Shown one piece after another: positions 45,938 through 54,940 of a DNA stretch of 64,000 bases; within the stretch, counting starts at the first letter, position 1; every line of letters starts with the position of its first letter. This DNA is from Rhizobium sp. NXC14 (GTDB lineage: Bacteria > Pseudomonadota > Alphaproteobacteria > Rhizobiales > Rhizobiaceae). The notes beneath the pieces were generated by a model. It searched no databases and was not told the DNA's origin. It saw only the letters and a list, made by a program, of their open reading frames with translations. The DNA lies in the NCBI RefSeq assembly GCF_002117485.1, contig NZ_CP021030.1, positions 623,001 to 687,000 of the forward strand. Direction: 5' to 3'. The position numbers and the translations under genes are program-made.

Positions 45938-46672
45938 ATGCAATCCGGTCTTTACGTTTCTCTGTCGTCGCAGATGGCGCTTGAAAAGCGCCTGAACACC
46001 ATCGCCGACAACATGGCGAACGTGAACACCACGGGTTTTCGCGCCACCGAGGTGAAGTTCGACGAGATGGTGGCGGCCACCAAGAACAAGCTGAACACCA
46101 AGGTCGCCTTCGTTTCTCAGGGCAACGACTATCTGAACGAGCAGAACGGCGAGTTGCAGCACACCGGCAACATGCTCGATTTCGCGCTTAAGGGCGACGC
46201 CTGGTTTGCGCTCGATACGCCAGCCGGCCGTGTGCTCACGAGGGACGGCCGCTTTACGCTCAAGGAAACCGGCGAACTCGTATCGATCCGGGGATATCCC
46301 GTCCTCGATGCCGGCGGCGCACCGATTCAGCTGGACACGAAGGCCGGCGAGCCGGCTGTCGGCAGCGATGGCATCATCTATCAGGGCGACCGCCAGGTCG
46401 GCTCCCTCGGCCTGTTCGAGGCCGATATCAGCAAGGGTTACCTGCGTTACGAAAACAGCGGCATCATGACCACCGACCAGCCGCGCGCCGTCGTCGACCG
46501 CTTCAATGTCGGTGTCGAGCAGGGCTATCTGGAAAATTCCAACGTTAACGCCATGCGCGAGATCACTCAGCTGATCGAAGTCAACCGTGCCTTCGAAAGC
46601 ATTTCCTCGCTGATGCGCGACAGCGAGGATTCGTTCAAGCAGGCCGTCCAGACGCTTGGGGGCAGCCGCTAA
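45938..46672 (+). CDS. flgF: Flagellar proximal rod protein FlgF
   Basis: The 244-residue rod protein has the N-terminal SGLYVSLSSQMALEKRLNTI and NMANVNTTGFRATEVKF motif and the C-terminal GYLENSNVNAMREITQLIEV motif of rod/hook proteins. ATG 45938 has GGAG 9 nt upstream. It starts the rightward operon, followed 3 nt later by fliI. The motif spacing is that of FlgF rather than FlgG, which is at 49957. Confidence 0.93.
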   Translation: MQSGLYVSLSSQMALEKRLNTIADNMANVNTTGFRATEVKFDEMVAATKNKLNTKVAFVSQGNDYLNEQNGELQHTGNMLDFALKGDAWFALDTPAGRVLTRDGRFTLKETGELVSIRGYPVLDAGGAPIQLDTKAGEPAVGSDGIIYQGDRQVGSLGLFEADISKGYLRYENSGIMTTDQPRAVVDRFNVGVEQGYLENSNVNAMREITQLIEVNRAFESISSLMRDSEDSFKQAVQTLGGSR

Positions 46673-46675
46673 GCA

Positions 46676-48073
46676 ATGAGCACAACGCTACTGTCCGAAG
46701 ACGGCCTTTCTCCGAAGCTCGCGCATCTGGCGGGTCTCGTCGATCGATACGCATCGCCGGAATTCGCCGTCGCTCATGGCGGTCGCGTCCAGACCATCGC
46801 TGCCGGCCACTATACTGTTCGCGGTCTCTCGCGTCATGTTCGTCTCGGTGAATTCGTCGCGCATAAATCGGCGACCGGCATCCATCTCGGCGAGGTCGTG
46901 CGTGTCGAGCCGGACCTGATCTATGTCTGCCCGATCGAACCCGGTGAGCCGATCGGCATCCATGACACGGTCATTCGCAAGGGCGCCTTCCGAATTTCGC
47001 CATCCGACAGCTGGTGCGGGCGCACGATCAATTCGCTGTGTGAGCCGATCGACGGTCTGGGACCGATCGCCCAGGGGCTCGATCGCCGCTCGATTTCCAA
47101 CGCCGCGCCACCCTCGATGACGCGCCAGCGCGTGGCGACCGGCTTCAAGACCGGCGTGCGTGCGATCGACATCTTTTCGCCGCTCTGCCTCGGCCAGCGT
47201 CTCGGCATCTTTGCCGGCTCCGGCGTCGGCAAGTCGACGCTTCTGTCCATGCTTGCCCGCGCCGACGCCTTCGACAAGGTGGTCATCGCCCTCGTCGGCG
47301 AACGCGGCCGCGAGGTGCGCGAATTCATCGAGGATACGCTCGGCAGCAATATGAAGAAGGCGATTGCCGTCGTCGCGACCAGCGACGAAAGCCCGATGCT
47401 GCGCAAGATGGCGCCGCTGACGGCGGTCACAATCGCCGAGCATTTCCGCGACAAGGGCGAGAACGTGCTCTTCATCGTCGACAGCGTCACCCGTTTCGCC
47501 CATGCGATCCGCGAGGTGGCGACCGCCTCCGGCGAACCGCCGATCGCCCGCGGTTATCCCGCCTCCGTTTTCACCGAGCTGCCGCGCCTGCTCGAACGCG
47601 CTGGTCCTGGCCCGGAGGGCGCCGGCACGATCACCGCCATCATCTCGATCCTCGTCGATGGCGACAATCACAACGACCCGATCGCCGATTCGACGCGCGG
47701 CATTCTCGACGGCCATATCGTCTTGCAGCGCAGTCTTGCCGAGGAAGGGCGCTATCCTCCGATCGATCCGCTCGCCTCGATCTCGCGTCTTGCCCGCAAG
47801 GCCTGGACGCCGGATCAGGAAAAGCTGGTGTCGCGATTGAAGGTGTTGATCCACCGCTTTGAGGAAACGAGGGACCTGCGGCTGATCGGCGGTTATCGCC
47901 AAGGCGCCGATCCTGATCTCGACATGGCGGTCAAGCAGGTCCCTATCATTTACGACGTCCTGAAACAGTCTCCAGGCGATCGCGACTCGGTCGACGCTTT
48001 TGCCGATCTCGCCGGCGCGCTCAAGGCTGCTGCCGGCATGGGCAATCAGGGCGCACCCATGCAGAGGAGATAA
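46676..48073 (+). CDS. fliI: Flagellar export ATPase FliI
   Basis: The 465-residue ATPase of the F1-beta type has Walker A GIFAGSGVGKSTLLSM (about 178-193), the GERGREVREFIE loop, Walker B ENVLFIVDSVTRFA and YPASVFTELPRLLERAG. It powers unfolding and delivery of export substrates at the base of the flagellum. Its partner FliH-like protein is encoded far downstream (62006). It follows flgF with a 3-nt gap. Confidence 0.96.
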   Translation: MSTTLLSEDGLSPKLAHLAGLVDRYASPEFAVAHGGRVQTIAAGHYTVRGLSRHVRLGEFVAHKSATGIHLGEVVRVEPDLIYVCPIEPGEPIGIHDTVIRKGAFRISPSDSWCGRTINSLCEPIDGLGPIAQGLDRRSISNAAPPSMTRQRVATGFKTGVRAIDIFSPLCLGQRLGIFAGSGVGKSTLLSMLARADAFDKVVIALVGERGREVREFIEDTLGSNMKKAIAVVATSDESPMLRKMAPLTAVTIAEHFRDKGENVLFIVDSVTRFAHAIREVATASGEPPIARGYPASVFTELPRLLERAGPGPEGAGTITAIISILVDGDNHNDPIADSTRGILDGHIVLQRSLAEEGRYPPIDPLASISRLARKAWTPDQEKLVSRLKVLIHRFEETRDLRLIGGYRQGADPDLDMAVKQVPIIYDVLKQSPGDRDSVDAFADLAGALKAAAGMGNQGAPMQRR

Positions 48074-48075
48074 TA

Positions 48076-48618
48076 GTGGCTGATTTCGATGATGAACGCA
48101 TCGCTTCCCTGAAGCCGCGCGACAAGACCGCCACTCTGGATCGGTTTCTCACCTTCGCCGGCCTGGCGCTTGCCGGCGCCTCCGCCTTTTTCCCCTGGTA
48201 CGTCTTCTTCAATGCGGACAAGTTCGGCATCAACGTCGCCACCAGCAGCAATTCGCGCGAACTGCCGGATTGGCCCGCCCGCAACGTCTTCAGCGTCTCT
48301 CCGCTGGCCATGGTCAACAAGAACGAGGCAGCCAAGAAGGCTCCGCCGGTCGATCCGCTGACGACGGCGACGGTCTCCGATCTCGGCAAGCAGCGTGACG
48401 GCGGCGCGATGCTGGAAGACCAGCCTTTCCCGGGCAAGTCTTCCTTCCGCCTTCTGCATGTGTCCAACGGCCGAGCGCTGATCGAGGATCCCTCGGGCAT
48501 GTATGTGGTGCGCATCGGCTCGGTCCTGCCCGACGAAAGCCGCCTGGCGATGATCGAGCAGCGCGAGGGCAAGTGGGTGATCATCACCTCCAAGGGCGAT
48601 ATCTACAAGAACGATTGA
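48076..48618 (+). CDS. Unknown flagellar-operon membrane protein
   Basis: The 180-residue protein starts at GTG 48076, 2 nt after fliI. It has a charged N-terminus (DDERIASLKPRDKTATLD), one membrane segment (FAGLALAGASAFFPWYVFF) and a periplasmic C-terminal part that looks like a small beta domain (FRLLHVSNGRALIEDPSGMY; GKWVIITSKGDIY). I know of no defined function. The tight coupling to fliI suggests a motility role. A terminator follows. Confidence 0.8.
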   Translation: MADFDDERIASLKPRDKTATLDRFLTFAGLALAGASAFFPWYVFFNADKFGINVATSSNSRELPDWPARNVFSVSPLAMVNKNEAAKKAPPVDPLTTATVSDLGKQRDGGAMLEDQPFPGKSSFRLLHVSNGRALIEDPSGMYVVRIGSVLPDESRLAMIEQREGKWVIITSKGDIYKND

Positions 48619-48644
48619 ACCTCTTCGCAAAGGCTGAAGACAAG

Positions 48645-48678
48645 AGGGCTCCCCCGCAAACCGGCAGGAGCCCTTTTC
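48645..48678 (+). terminator. Rho-independent terminator after the fliI-distal gene
   Basis: An 8-bp stem, AGGGCTCC (48645-48652) with GGAGCCCT (48667-48674), encloses a 14-nt loop and is followed by TTTTC. It separates the flgF-fliI group from the flgB group, so flgB probably has its own promoter at 48680-48770. Confidence 0.8.
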
Positions 48679-48777
48679 TCTGGCGGCCTTGGGCGAAGCG
48701 CCTCGATGGCCGGATTCCCGTAAGTCCCACGCAAGATTACCGCTCTAGGTTCCGGATAGTAAAAACGGAGAGTTCTC

Positions 48778-49170
48778 ATGCAACCGATCCAACTTTTCGA
48801 CTTGGCTTCGCGACAGGCGGAATGGCTGACGATCCGTCAGCAGGTTGTTGCCGGCAACATCGCGAATGCCAATACGCCGAAATTCCGCGCCAAAGACGTC
48901 ACGCCCTTCGATGCCGTGCTGGACAGGTCTGACATCACCATGGCGCGCACCAATCCGGCGCACTTCAGCGGCAACGATTTCAGCGCAAGCGGCGATATCG
49001 ACGTCAAGGAAGCGGCCCTCGACCAGGAGATCGGCATTCAGGAATCCGGCAACACCGTCGGTTTGGCCGAGGAGCTTTCCAAGTCGGGTGACATCAAGCG
49101 CCAATACGATCTGAACACCTCGCTGGTCAGCTCCTTCAATCGCATGATGTTGATGACGGTCAGGAAGTAA
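48778..49170 (+). CDS. flgB: Flagellar rod protein FlgB
   Basis: The 130-residue protein has the N-terminal rod motif ([20 protein letters not shown]) and a C-terminal helix ([15 protein letters not shown]). It is the proximal rod subunit next to FliE and FliF. The gene follows AACGGAGAG and lies 5 nt before flgC. Confidence 0.94.
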   Translation: MQPIQLFDLASRQAEWLTIRQQVVAGNIANANTPKFRAKDVTPFDAVLDRSDITMARTNPAHFSGNDFSASGDIDVKEAALDQEIGIQESGNTVGLAEELSKSGDIKRQYDLNTSLVSSFNRMMLMTVRK

Positions 49171-49175
49171 GTGTC

Positions 49176-49592
49176 ATGGATCCGCTTTCCGCAGCTATGA
49201 AAATCGCCGGTTCGGGGCTCGAGGCGCAATCGACGCGCCTGCGCATCGTCTCGGAAAACATTGCGAACGCCCGCTCGACCGGTGACACGCCGGGCGCCGA
49301 TCCCTATCGCCGCAAGACGATCACCTTCGGCCAGCAGATGGACCGCACCAGCGGCGTCGAGACCGTCAACGTCAAGAAGGTCGGTGTCGACGAAGGCGAC
49401 TTCAGCACCGAATTCGACCCCAGCAATCCGGCGGCGGACGCCAAGGGCGTCGTCAAATTGCCGAACGTCAACATCCTGGTCGAGATGGCCGACATGCGTG
49501 AAGCCAATCGCTCCTATGATGCCAATCTGCAGACCATCAAGCAGACCCGCGACCTCATCTCGTCCACGATCGATCTTCTGAAGAGCCAATAA
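49176..49592 (+). CDS. flgC: Flagellar rod protein FlgC
   Basis: The 138-residue rod protein has [20 protein letters not shown] near the start, a polar middle and [20 protein letters not shown] in the C-terminal helix. The order flgB-flgC-fliE is the standard rod gene order. Confidence 0.95.
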   Translation: MDPLSAAMKIAGSGLEAQSTRLRIVSENIANARSTGDTPGADPYRRKTITFGQQMDRTSGVETVNVKKVGVDEGDFSTEFDPSNPAADAKGVVKLPNVNILVEMADMREANRSYDANLQTIKQTRDLISSTIDLLKSQ

Positions 49593-49595
49593 TCA

Positions 49596-49937
49596 ATGAT
49601 CAGCAGCGTCCAGAATGTCAGCAATCTTTCGATGACCCGCGCGCTCGGCGCCGTCGACTCCGAAAATTCCGCCTCGTCCTCCGCAACAGCCATGCCGGGC
49701 ACCGCAGGTGCGGCCAACGGCCTGAGCTTCGCCTCCGTGCTGGGCGGCATGGCGACCGACGCCGTCAACAACCTGAAGGGTGCCGAAAGCATGTCCTTCG
49801 CCGGCATCAAGGGCACGGCGACGACCCGTGAAGTCGTCGATTCCATGCTCCAGGCCGAGCAGACGCTGCAGACCGCGATTGCCATCCGCGACAAGGTCGT
49901 TTCGGCCTTTCTCGAAGTCACCAAGATGCAGATGTAA
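49596..49937 (+). CDS. fliE: Flagellar hook-basal body protein FliE
   Basis: The 113-residue protein ends with the FliE C-terminal motif (TREVVDSMLQAEQTLQTAIA then IRDKVVSAFLEVTKMQM). It joins the MS ring to the rod. The N-terminal third is low-complexity (Ser/Ala-rich), as usual. It is 3 nt after flgC. Confidence 0.94.
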   Translation: MISSVQNVSNLSMTRALGAVDSENSASSSATAMPGTAGAANGLSFASVLGGMATDAVNNLKGAESMSFAGIKGTATTREVVDSMLQAEQTLQTAIAIRDKVVSAFLEVTKMQM

Positions 49938-49956
49938 CTGATTTGAGGACGAACAC

Positions 49957-50745
49957 ATGAGAGCGCTCGCCATCGCAGCAACGGGCATGGATGCCCAGCA
50001 GACCAATCTGGAAGTCATCGCGAACAACATTGCGAACATCAACACGACGGGATTCAAGCGGGCTCGCGCCGAGTTCACCGACCTTCTCTACCAGACCGAA
50101 CGCGCCAAGGGCGTCGCCAACCGGGCCAACCAGGCCGTCGTTCCCGAAGGCGCCAATATCGGCCTCGGCGTCCAGACCTCCGCGGTCCGCAACCTGCATC
50201 TCCAGGGCGAACTCACGCAGACAGGCAACGATCTCGACGTGGCGCTGATCGGCAAGGGCTTCTTTCAGATCCAGTCGACCGATGGCACGACGCTCTACAC
50301 TCGAGCCGGCGCTTTCAACAAGAATGACCAGGGCCAGCTCGTCACCATCGACGGCTATGAAGTCCTGCCTGGGATCACCATCCCTCAGGGTTCGACCGAA
50401 CTGACCATCAGCCGCTCCGGCGAGGTCTCGGCCAAGCTGCCGGGCCAGACCGATCCGACCGTTCTCGGACAGCTGACGCTTGCCGATTTCGTCAACGAAG
50501 CGGGCCTTCAGCCGATCGGCGACAATCTCTTCCAGGAAACGCCGGCCTCGGGCGAGGCGGTCGTCGGCAACCCTGACGAGGAAGGCTTTGCCTATATGAA
50601 GCAGGGTTATCTGGAATCCTCGAACGTCGACCCGGTGAAGGAAATCACCGAGCTGATATCGGCTCAGCGTGCTTACGAAATGAATTCCAAGGTGATCACC
50701 ACGGCTGATGAAATGGCCTCCATCGTCAGCAAGAACCTGAAGTAA
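49957..50745 (+). CDS. flgG: Flagellar distal rod protein FlgG
   Basis: The 262-residue distal rod protein has [20 protein letters not shown], then [18 protein letters not shown], and the C-terminal [20 protein letters not shown]. Its length is that of enteric FlgG (260). It lies 16 nt before flgA. Confidence 0.96.
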   Translation: MRALAIAATGMDAQQTNLEVIANNIANINTTGFKRARAEFTDLLYQTERAKGVANRANQAVVPEGANIGLGVQTSAVRNLHLQGELTQTGNDLDVALIGKGFFQIQSTDGTTLYTRAGAFNKNDQGQLVTIDGYEVLPGITIPQGSTELTISRSGEVSAKLPGQTDPTVLGQLTLADFVNEAGLQPIGDNLFQETPASGEAVVGNPDEEGFAYMKQGYLESSNVDPVKEITELISAQRAYEMNSKVITTADEMASIVSKNLK

Positions 50746-50761
50746 AGGGAAGGGCCGAAAC

Positions 50762-51244
50762 ATGATGTTTTGCCGGGCAGGACGCATCTCAGGATGGGTG
50801 GCGGTAGCCACGATCGCAATCGCGGGCATCATCTTGCCCGTGAATGCGGATGCCGGCATGGGTTATGCCGTCGTCCCGACGACGATCATCTATCCCGGCG
50901 ACACGTTGTCGGGCAGCCAGCTTCAGGAGGTTGAGGTCACCAACCCCAACCTCGCCGGCGATTATGCCAAATCGATTTCGCAGGTCGAAGGTCTGGTTTC
51001 CAAACGCACGCTGCTGCCGGGCCGTACGATCTCGGTTTCAGCGCTGCGCGAACCCTATACGGTGACGCGCGGCTCTTCGATCCGCCTGGTCTTCTCTCTC
51101 GGCGCAATGACGATCTCCGCCGCCGGCACGCCGCTTGAAGACGGTGCGACGGGGCAGGTGGTCCGTGCGCGTAATATGGATTCCGGCGTCATCGTCAGCG
51201 GCACGGTGCTTGCGGACGGCACGATCCATGTGAGGGCGAAATGA
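50762..51244 (+). CDS. flgA: Flagellar P-ring assembly chaperone FlgA
   Basis: The 160-residue periplasmic protein has a signal peptide (hydrophobic VAVATIAIAGIILPVNA) and an SAF/ChapFlgA domain ending SGVIVSGTVLADGTIHVRAK. It is shorter than enteric FlgA (219) because the N-terminal subdomain is reduced. It overlaps flgI by 4 nt, fitting its role in helping FlgI assemble the P ring. Confidence 0.9.
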   Translation: MMFCRAGRISGWVAVATIAIAGIILPVNADAGMGYAVVPTTIIYPGDTLSGSQLQEVEVTNPNLAGDYAKSISQVEGLVSKRTLLPGRTISVSALREPYTVTRGSSIRLVFSLGAMTISAAGTPLEDGATGQVVRARNMDSGVIVSGTVLADGTIHVRAK

Positions 51245-52362
51245 AATTGTTCTTCCGTATCGTCACCTTTGTTGCGGTTGTCGCCATGAGTTTGGCCGAC
51301 GTGGCGCCCGCCTGGGCGCTGACGTCCCGCATCAAGGATATCGCTTCGCTTCAGGCCGGCCGCGATAACCAGCTGATCGGGTACGGTCTCATCGTCGGCC
51401 TGCAGGGAACCGGCGACGGCTTCCGTTCCTCCCCCTTCACCGAGCAGTCGATGCGGGCAATGCTCCAGAATCTCGGCATCTCGACACAGGGCGGCCAGTC
51501 CAACGCGAAGAACACCGCGGCCGTGATGGTCACCGCCAACCTGCCGCCCTTCGCAAGCCCCGGCAGCCGTCTCGATGTTACGGTGAGCTCGCTCGGGGAT
51601 GCCACCTCGCTACGCGGCGGCACGCTCGTCATGACCTCGCTTTCCGGTGCCGACGGCCAGATCTACGCTGTCGCTCAGGGCTCCGTTATCGTCTCCGGCT
51701 TTCAGGCGCAGGGCCAGGCGGCGACTGTGACCGAAGGCGTCACCACCGCCGGCCGCGTGCCCGGCGGCGCGATCATCGAACGCGAACTGCCGTCCCACTT
51801 CAAGGATTCAGTCAATCTCGTCCTGCAGCTGCGCAATCCCGACTTCTCGACGGCGATCCGCATTGCCGACATCGTCAATGGCTATGCCTCCGCGCGCTTC
51901 GGCGGCCCGGTTGCCGAAGCCAAGGATTCGCAGGAAGTGGTGATCCAGAAACCGCGCACGGCCGATCTCACCCGGCTGATGGCCGACGTCGAAAACCTTA
52001 TTGTCGAAACCGATACGCCGGCCAAGGTGGTTATCAACGAGCGCACCGGCACGATCGTCATCGGCTCAGATGTCCGCGTCTCGCCGGTCGCCGTCAGCTA
52101 CGGCACTCTGACTGTTCAGGTCACCGAGACGCCGCAGATCATTCAGCCCGAGCCCTTCTCGCGCGGGCGGACTGCCGTTCAGCCGCAGACCGACATTGCG
52201 GCCGAGCAGACCGGTGGGCGCGTTGCCATCATCGACGGTCCCGACCTCAGGACCCTTGTCGCCGGCCTCAACAATATCGGCGTGAAACCGGATGGGATCA
52301 TCGCCATTCTCCAGGGCATCAAGTCGGCGGGCGCCCTGCAGGCGGAGCTTGTGCTGCAATGA
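51241..52362 (+). CDS. flgI: Flagellar P-ring protein FlgI
   Basis: The 373-residue protein has a signal peptide (cleavage likely after DVAPAWA, near 29), then LTSRIKDIASLQAGRDNQLI, GYGLIVGLQGTGDG and the C-terminal ILQGIKSAGALQAELVLQ. It builds the P ring in the periplasm. It overlaps flgA and motE by 4 nt on each side. Confidence 0.96.
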   Translation: MKLFFRIVTFVAVVAMSLADVAPAWALTSRIKDIASLQAGRDNQLIGYGLIVGLQGTGDGFRSSPFTEQSMRAMLQNLGISTQGGQSNAKNTAAVMVTANLPPFASPGSRLDVTVSSLGDATSLRGGTLVMTSLSGADGQIYAVAQGSVIVSGFQAQGQAATVTEGVTTAGRVPGGAIIERELPSHFKDSVNLVLQLRNPDFSTAIRIADIVNGYASARFGGPVAEAKDSQEVVIQKPRTADLTRLMADVENLIVETDTPAKVVINERTGTIVIGSDVRVSPVAVSYGTLTVQVTETPQIIQPEPFSRGRTAVQPQTDIAAEQTGGRVAIIDGPDLRTLVAGLNNIGVKPDGIIAILQGIKSAGALQAELVLQ

Positions 52363-52898
52363 TGACGATCCTGAATCCTGACATGACCGTGCTGCAGCTG
52401 CTGCGCCGCCTGGCGCTGCCGGCAGCCGGCCTCGTCCTTCTGTCGATCCCCGGCGCCTTCGCACAGGAGCATCCGGAGGGAGACATCACGTCTCAGGACG
52501 AGATCAAGCAATTCTGCACCAACATCGCCGATCCCGCCCGCGACCAGCGCTACCTGCTGCAGAAACAGGAGCTGGAAAGGCTCCGCGCCGACATCGACGC
52601 CCGGATGGAAGAGATGGACAAGCGCAAGGCAGAATACCAGGACTGGCTGAAGCGGCGCGACGACTTCCTCAAGCAGGCCGAAGCCGGCCTCACCGATATC
52701 TACAAGAAGATGAAGCCGGATGCGGCGGCACTGCAGCTGCAGGATATGAACATCGAAGTAGCGTCGGCCGTCATCATGCGGCTCGGCCCGCGCCAGTCGA
52801 GCCTCATCCTCAACGAGATGGACTCGAAGAAGGCCGCGGCTATCGCCAGCGTCATCGCCAGTGCGTCCGATCCCAATACGTCGAAGGATCCTTCATGA
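52359..52898 (+). CDS. motE: Motility protein MotE (MotC chaperone)
   Basis: The 179-residue periplasmic protein has a signal peptide (LLRRLALPAAGLVLLSIPGAFA), a coiled coil (KQELERLRADIDARMEEMDK) and a C-terminal MgtE_N-like helical domain (MKPDAAALQLQDMNIEVASA, LNEMDSKKAAAIASVIA). In S. meliloti MotE is a disulphide-linked dimer that stabilises periplasmic MotC; Cys53 (KQFCTNIADP) could serve here. The likely motC starts at 63971. Confidence 0.9.
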   Translation: MMTILNPDMTVLQLLRRLALPAAGLVLLSIPGAFAQEHPEGDITSQDEIKQFCTNIADPARDQRYLLQKQELERLRADIDARMEEMDKRKAEYQDWLKRRDDFLKQAEAGLTDIYKKMKPDAAALQLQDMNIEVASAVIMRLGPRQSSLILNEMDSKKAAAIASVIASASDPNTSKDPS

Positions 52899-53611
52899 AT
52901 ATGCGTTTCCCGGCCGCGATCGCCGCCCTCGCACTCCTTGCGGGCTGCCAGTCTCCGACGGCAGTCAGCGAGATCGGCCGTGCGCCCGCCATGAGCCCGA
53001 TCGGCAGCGGACTTGCCTATGGCCAGACCCCGCAGATGGCGCTCTATCCGAAGCAGCCGCGCGCCGTGGCGCAGGGCTATTCGCTCTGGAGCGATTCCCA
53101 GGCCGCGCTCTTTAAGGATGCACGCGCTTTGAACGTCGGCGACATTCTGACCGTCGACATCCAGATCAACGACAAGGCCTCCTTCGACAACGAGACCAAC
53201 CGCAGCCGCACGAATTCGAGCGGCATGAACTGGGACATCAATGCTCAGATCTTCGGCTGGACGCCTGAATCCAAGACCGATCTGACCTATGGTTCCGACA
53301 CCAGCACCGACGGCAAGGGCAAGATCGAGCGCACCGACAAGCTCACCCTTCTCGTTGCGGCCGTCGTCACCGGCATTCTCGAAAACGGTAACCTCGTCAT
53401 CTCGGGTTCGCAGGAAGTCCGTCTGAACCAGGAGCTGCGCATCCTGAACGTCGCCGGTATCGTGCGTCCGCAGGACGTCAACGCCGACAACCAGATCTCT
53501 TACGACAAGATCGCCGAAGCCCGCATCTCCTATGGCGGCCGGGGTCGCCTGATGGAAGTGCAGCAGCCTCCGCGCGGCCAGCAGGCCGTCGATCTTTTCT
53601 CGCCGCTTTGA
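52895..53611 (+). CDS. flgH: Flagellar L-ring lipoprotein FlgH
   Basis: The 238-residue outer-membrane lipoprotein has a lipobox ALLAGC with Cys19, then LYPKQPRAVAQGYSLWSDSQ and ALNVGDILTVDIQINDKA, ending VDLFSPL. It overlaps motE by 4 nt. Length and motifs are normal. Confidence 0.96.
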   Translation: MNMRFPAAIAALALLAGCQSPTAVSEIGRAPAMSPIGSGLAYGQTPQMALYPKQPRAVAQGYSLWSDSQAALFKDARALNVGDILTVDIQINDKASFDNETNRSRTNSSGMNWDINAQIFGWTPESKTDLTYGSDTSTDGKGKIERTDKLTLLVAAVVTGILENGNLVISGSQEVRLNQELRILNVAGIVRPQDVNADNQISYDKIAEARISYGGRGRLMEVQQPPRGQQAVDLFSPL

Positions 53612-53623
53612 GGCCGAACGACG

Positions 53624-54127
53624 ATGGCAGACGAAGACATAAGCGCAGGTCAATCGAAGAAGAAATCCGGCCTGCTGACGATCGTCGGCATTGCCGTCCT
53701 GACGCTTCTCGGCGCCGGCGGCGGCTGGGCGGTCGGCACGATCGTCGCGCCCGAGATCAAGGGCGCCAAGGAGGTAGAGCAGTCCAAGGAAGCCGATGCC
53801 AAGAAGAAGGCCGAGGAAGGCCTGGCGCGCATCTCGACCGAGGCCAACAACGTCGTCCAGCTCGAGCCGATTACATCGAACCTTGCCTACCCTTCGGAAA
53901 ACTGGGTCCGACTCGAAGTCGCGCTGCTGTTCAACGGGCCGCCCGACGTCAAGGTCGCCGAGGACATTCACCAGGATATCCTCGCCTATGTCAGGACGGT
54001 TTCCCTGCAGCAGATCGAGGGGCCGCGCGGCTTTCAATATCTCAAGGATGACATCCAGGAACGTGTTGACCTTCGCTCGCAAGGGCGGGTATCGAAGGTC
54101 ATGTTCAGGACCTTTGTCATCGAATGA
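53624..54127 (+). CDS. fliL: Flagellar basal body-associated protein FliL
   Basis: The 167-residue inner-membrane protein has one membrane segment (LLTIVGIAVLTLLGAGGGWAVG), a charged linker (KEVEQSKEADAKKKAEEGLA) and a periplasmic stomatin-like domain with the C-terminal VSKVMFRTFVIE typical of FliL. It strengthens the stator-rotor contact. It overlaps fliP by 4 nt. Confidence 0.94.
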   Translation: MADEDISAGQSKKKSGLLTIVGIAVLTLLGAGGGWAVGTIVAPEIKGAKEVEQSKEADAKKKAEEGLARISTEANNVVQLEPITSNLAYPSENWVRLEVALLFNGPPDVKVAEDIHQDILAYVRTVSLQQIEGPRGFQYLKDDIQERVDLRSQGRVSKVMFRTFVIE

Positions 54128-54861
54128 TTCGTTTCATAGTTTTCCTTGCCGCCATGATGGTGGTACCGGAACTGGCGGTGGCACAGCAGCTGCCGACCGA
54201 CTTGTTGAACGTGCCGGTCGATGGCTCCGTCGCCGCCTGGATCATCCGCACATTCGGCCTGCTGACCGTTCTTTCGGTCGCGCCGGGCATCCTGATCATG
54301 GTGACGAGCTTCCCGCGCTTCGTCATCGCCTTCTCGATCCTGCGCTCAGGGATGGGCATCTCCTCGACGCCTTCCAACATGATCCTGCTGTCGCTGTCGC
54401 TCTTCATGACCTTCTACGTCATGTCGCCGACCTTCGATCAGGCCTGGCAGAATGGCGTGCAGCCGCTGCTTGCCAACCAGATCAATGAGACCGAGGCGGT
54501 CCAGCGTATCGCCGAACCCTTCCGCACCTTCATGGCGGCCAATACCCGGGACAAGGATCTGGCGCTCTTCGTCGATCTTGCGCGCGAGCGCGGTCAGAAC
54601 ATCCAGACGACCGATCCGATCGACTACCGCGTGCTGATCCCTGCCTTCATGATTTCGGAGATTCGTCGCGGTTTCGAGATCGGCTTTCTGGTCGTGCTGC
54701 CGTTCCTCGTCATCGACCTCATCGTTGCAACCATCACCATGGCGATGGGCATGATGATGCTGCCGCCGACGTCGATCTCGCTGCCTTTCAAGATTCTCTT
54801 CTTCGTGCTGATCGACGGCTGGAACCTGCTCGTCGGCAGCCTGGTGCGCTCGTTCAGCTGA
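54124..54861 (+). CDS. fliP: Flagellar export channel protein FliP
   Basis: The 245-residue membrane protein has a cleavable signal peptide (IVFLAAMMVVPELAVA), ILIMVTSFPRFVIAFSILRS, a periplasmic loop and LIPAFMISEIRRGFEIGFLV plus MGMMMLPPTSISLPFKILFF. These are diagnostic of FliP, which builds the export pore with FliQ and FliR. fliQ and fliR are not in this window. Confidence 0.96.
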   Translation: MIRFIVFLAAMMVVPELAVAQQLPTDLLNVPVDGSVAAWIIRTFGLLTVLSVAPGILIMVTSFPRFVIAFSILRSGMGISSTPSNMILLSLSLFMTFYVMSPTFDQAWQNGVQPLLANQINETEAVQRIAEPFRTFMAANTRDKDLALFVDLARERGQNIQTTDPIDYRVLIPAFMISEIRRGFEIGFLVVLPFLVIDLIVATITMAMGMMMLPPTSISLPFKILFFVLIDGWNLLVGSLVRSFS

Positions 54862-54889
54862 TCGGCTGAGCTCTCTATATTTCGATAAA

Positions 54890-54925
54890 AGAAAACCCCG
54901 CCGGATCCGCTCCGGCGGGGTTCAT
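54890..54925. terminator. Bidirectional terminator between fliP and the glycosyltransferase gene
   Basis: A perfect 10-bp stem, CCCCGCCGGA (54896-54905) with TCCGGCGGGG (54911-54920), and a TCCGC loop lie between the convergent genes. On the - strand it is followed by TTTTCTTTTA, a strong terminator; on the + strand only by TTCAT. Confidence 0.9.
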
Positions 54926-54940
54926 CATGCAGTCGAACCG

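Noticed and set aside
46688..47902. 404-codon - strand frame opposite fliI
   Set aside because: FliI is unmistakable on the + strand; this is its shadow.
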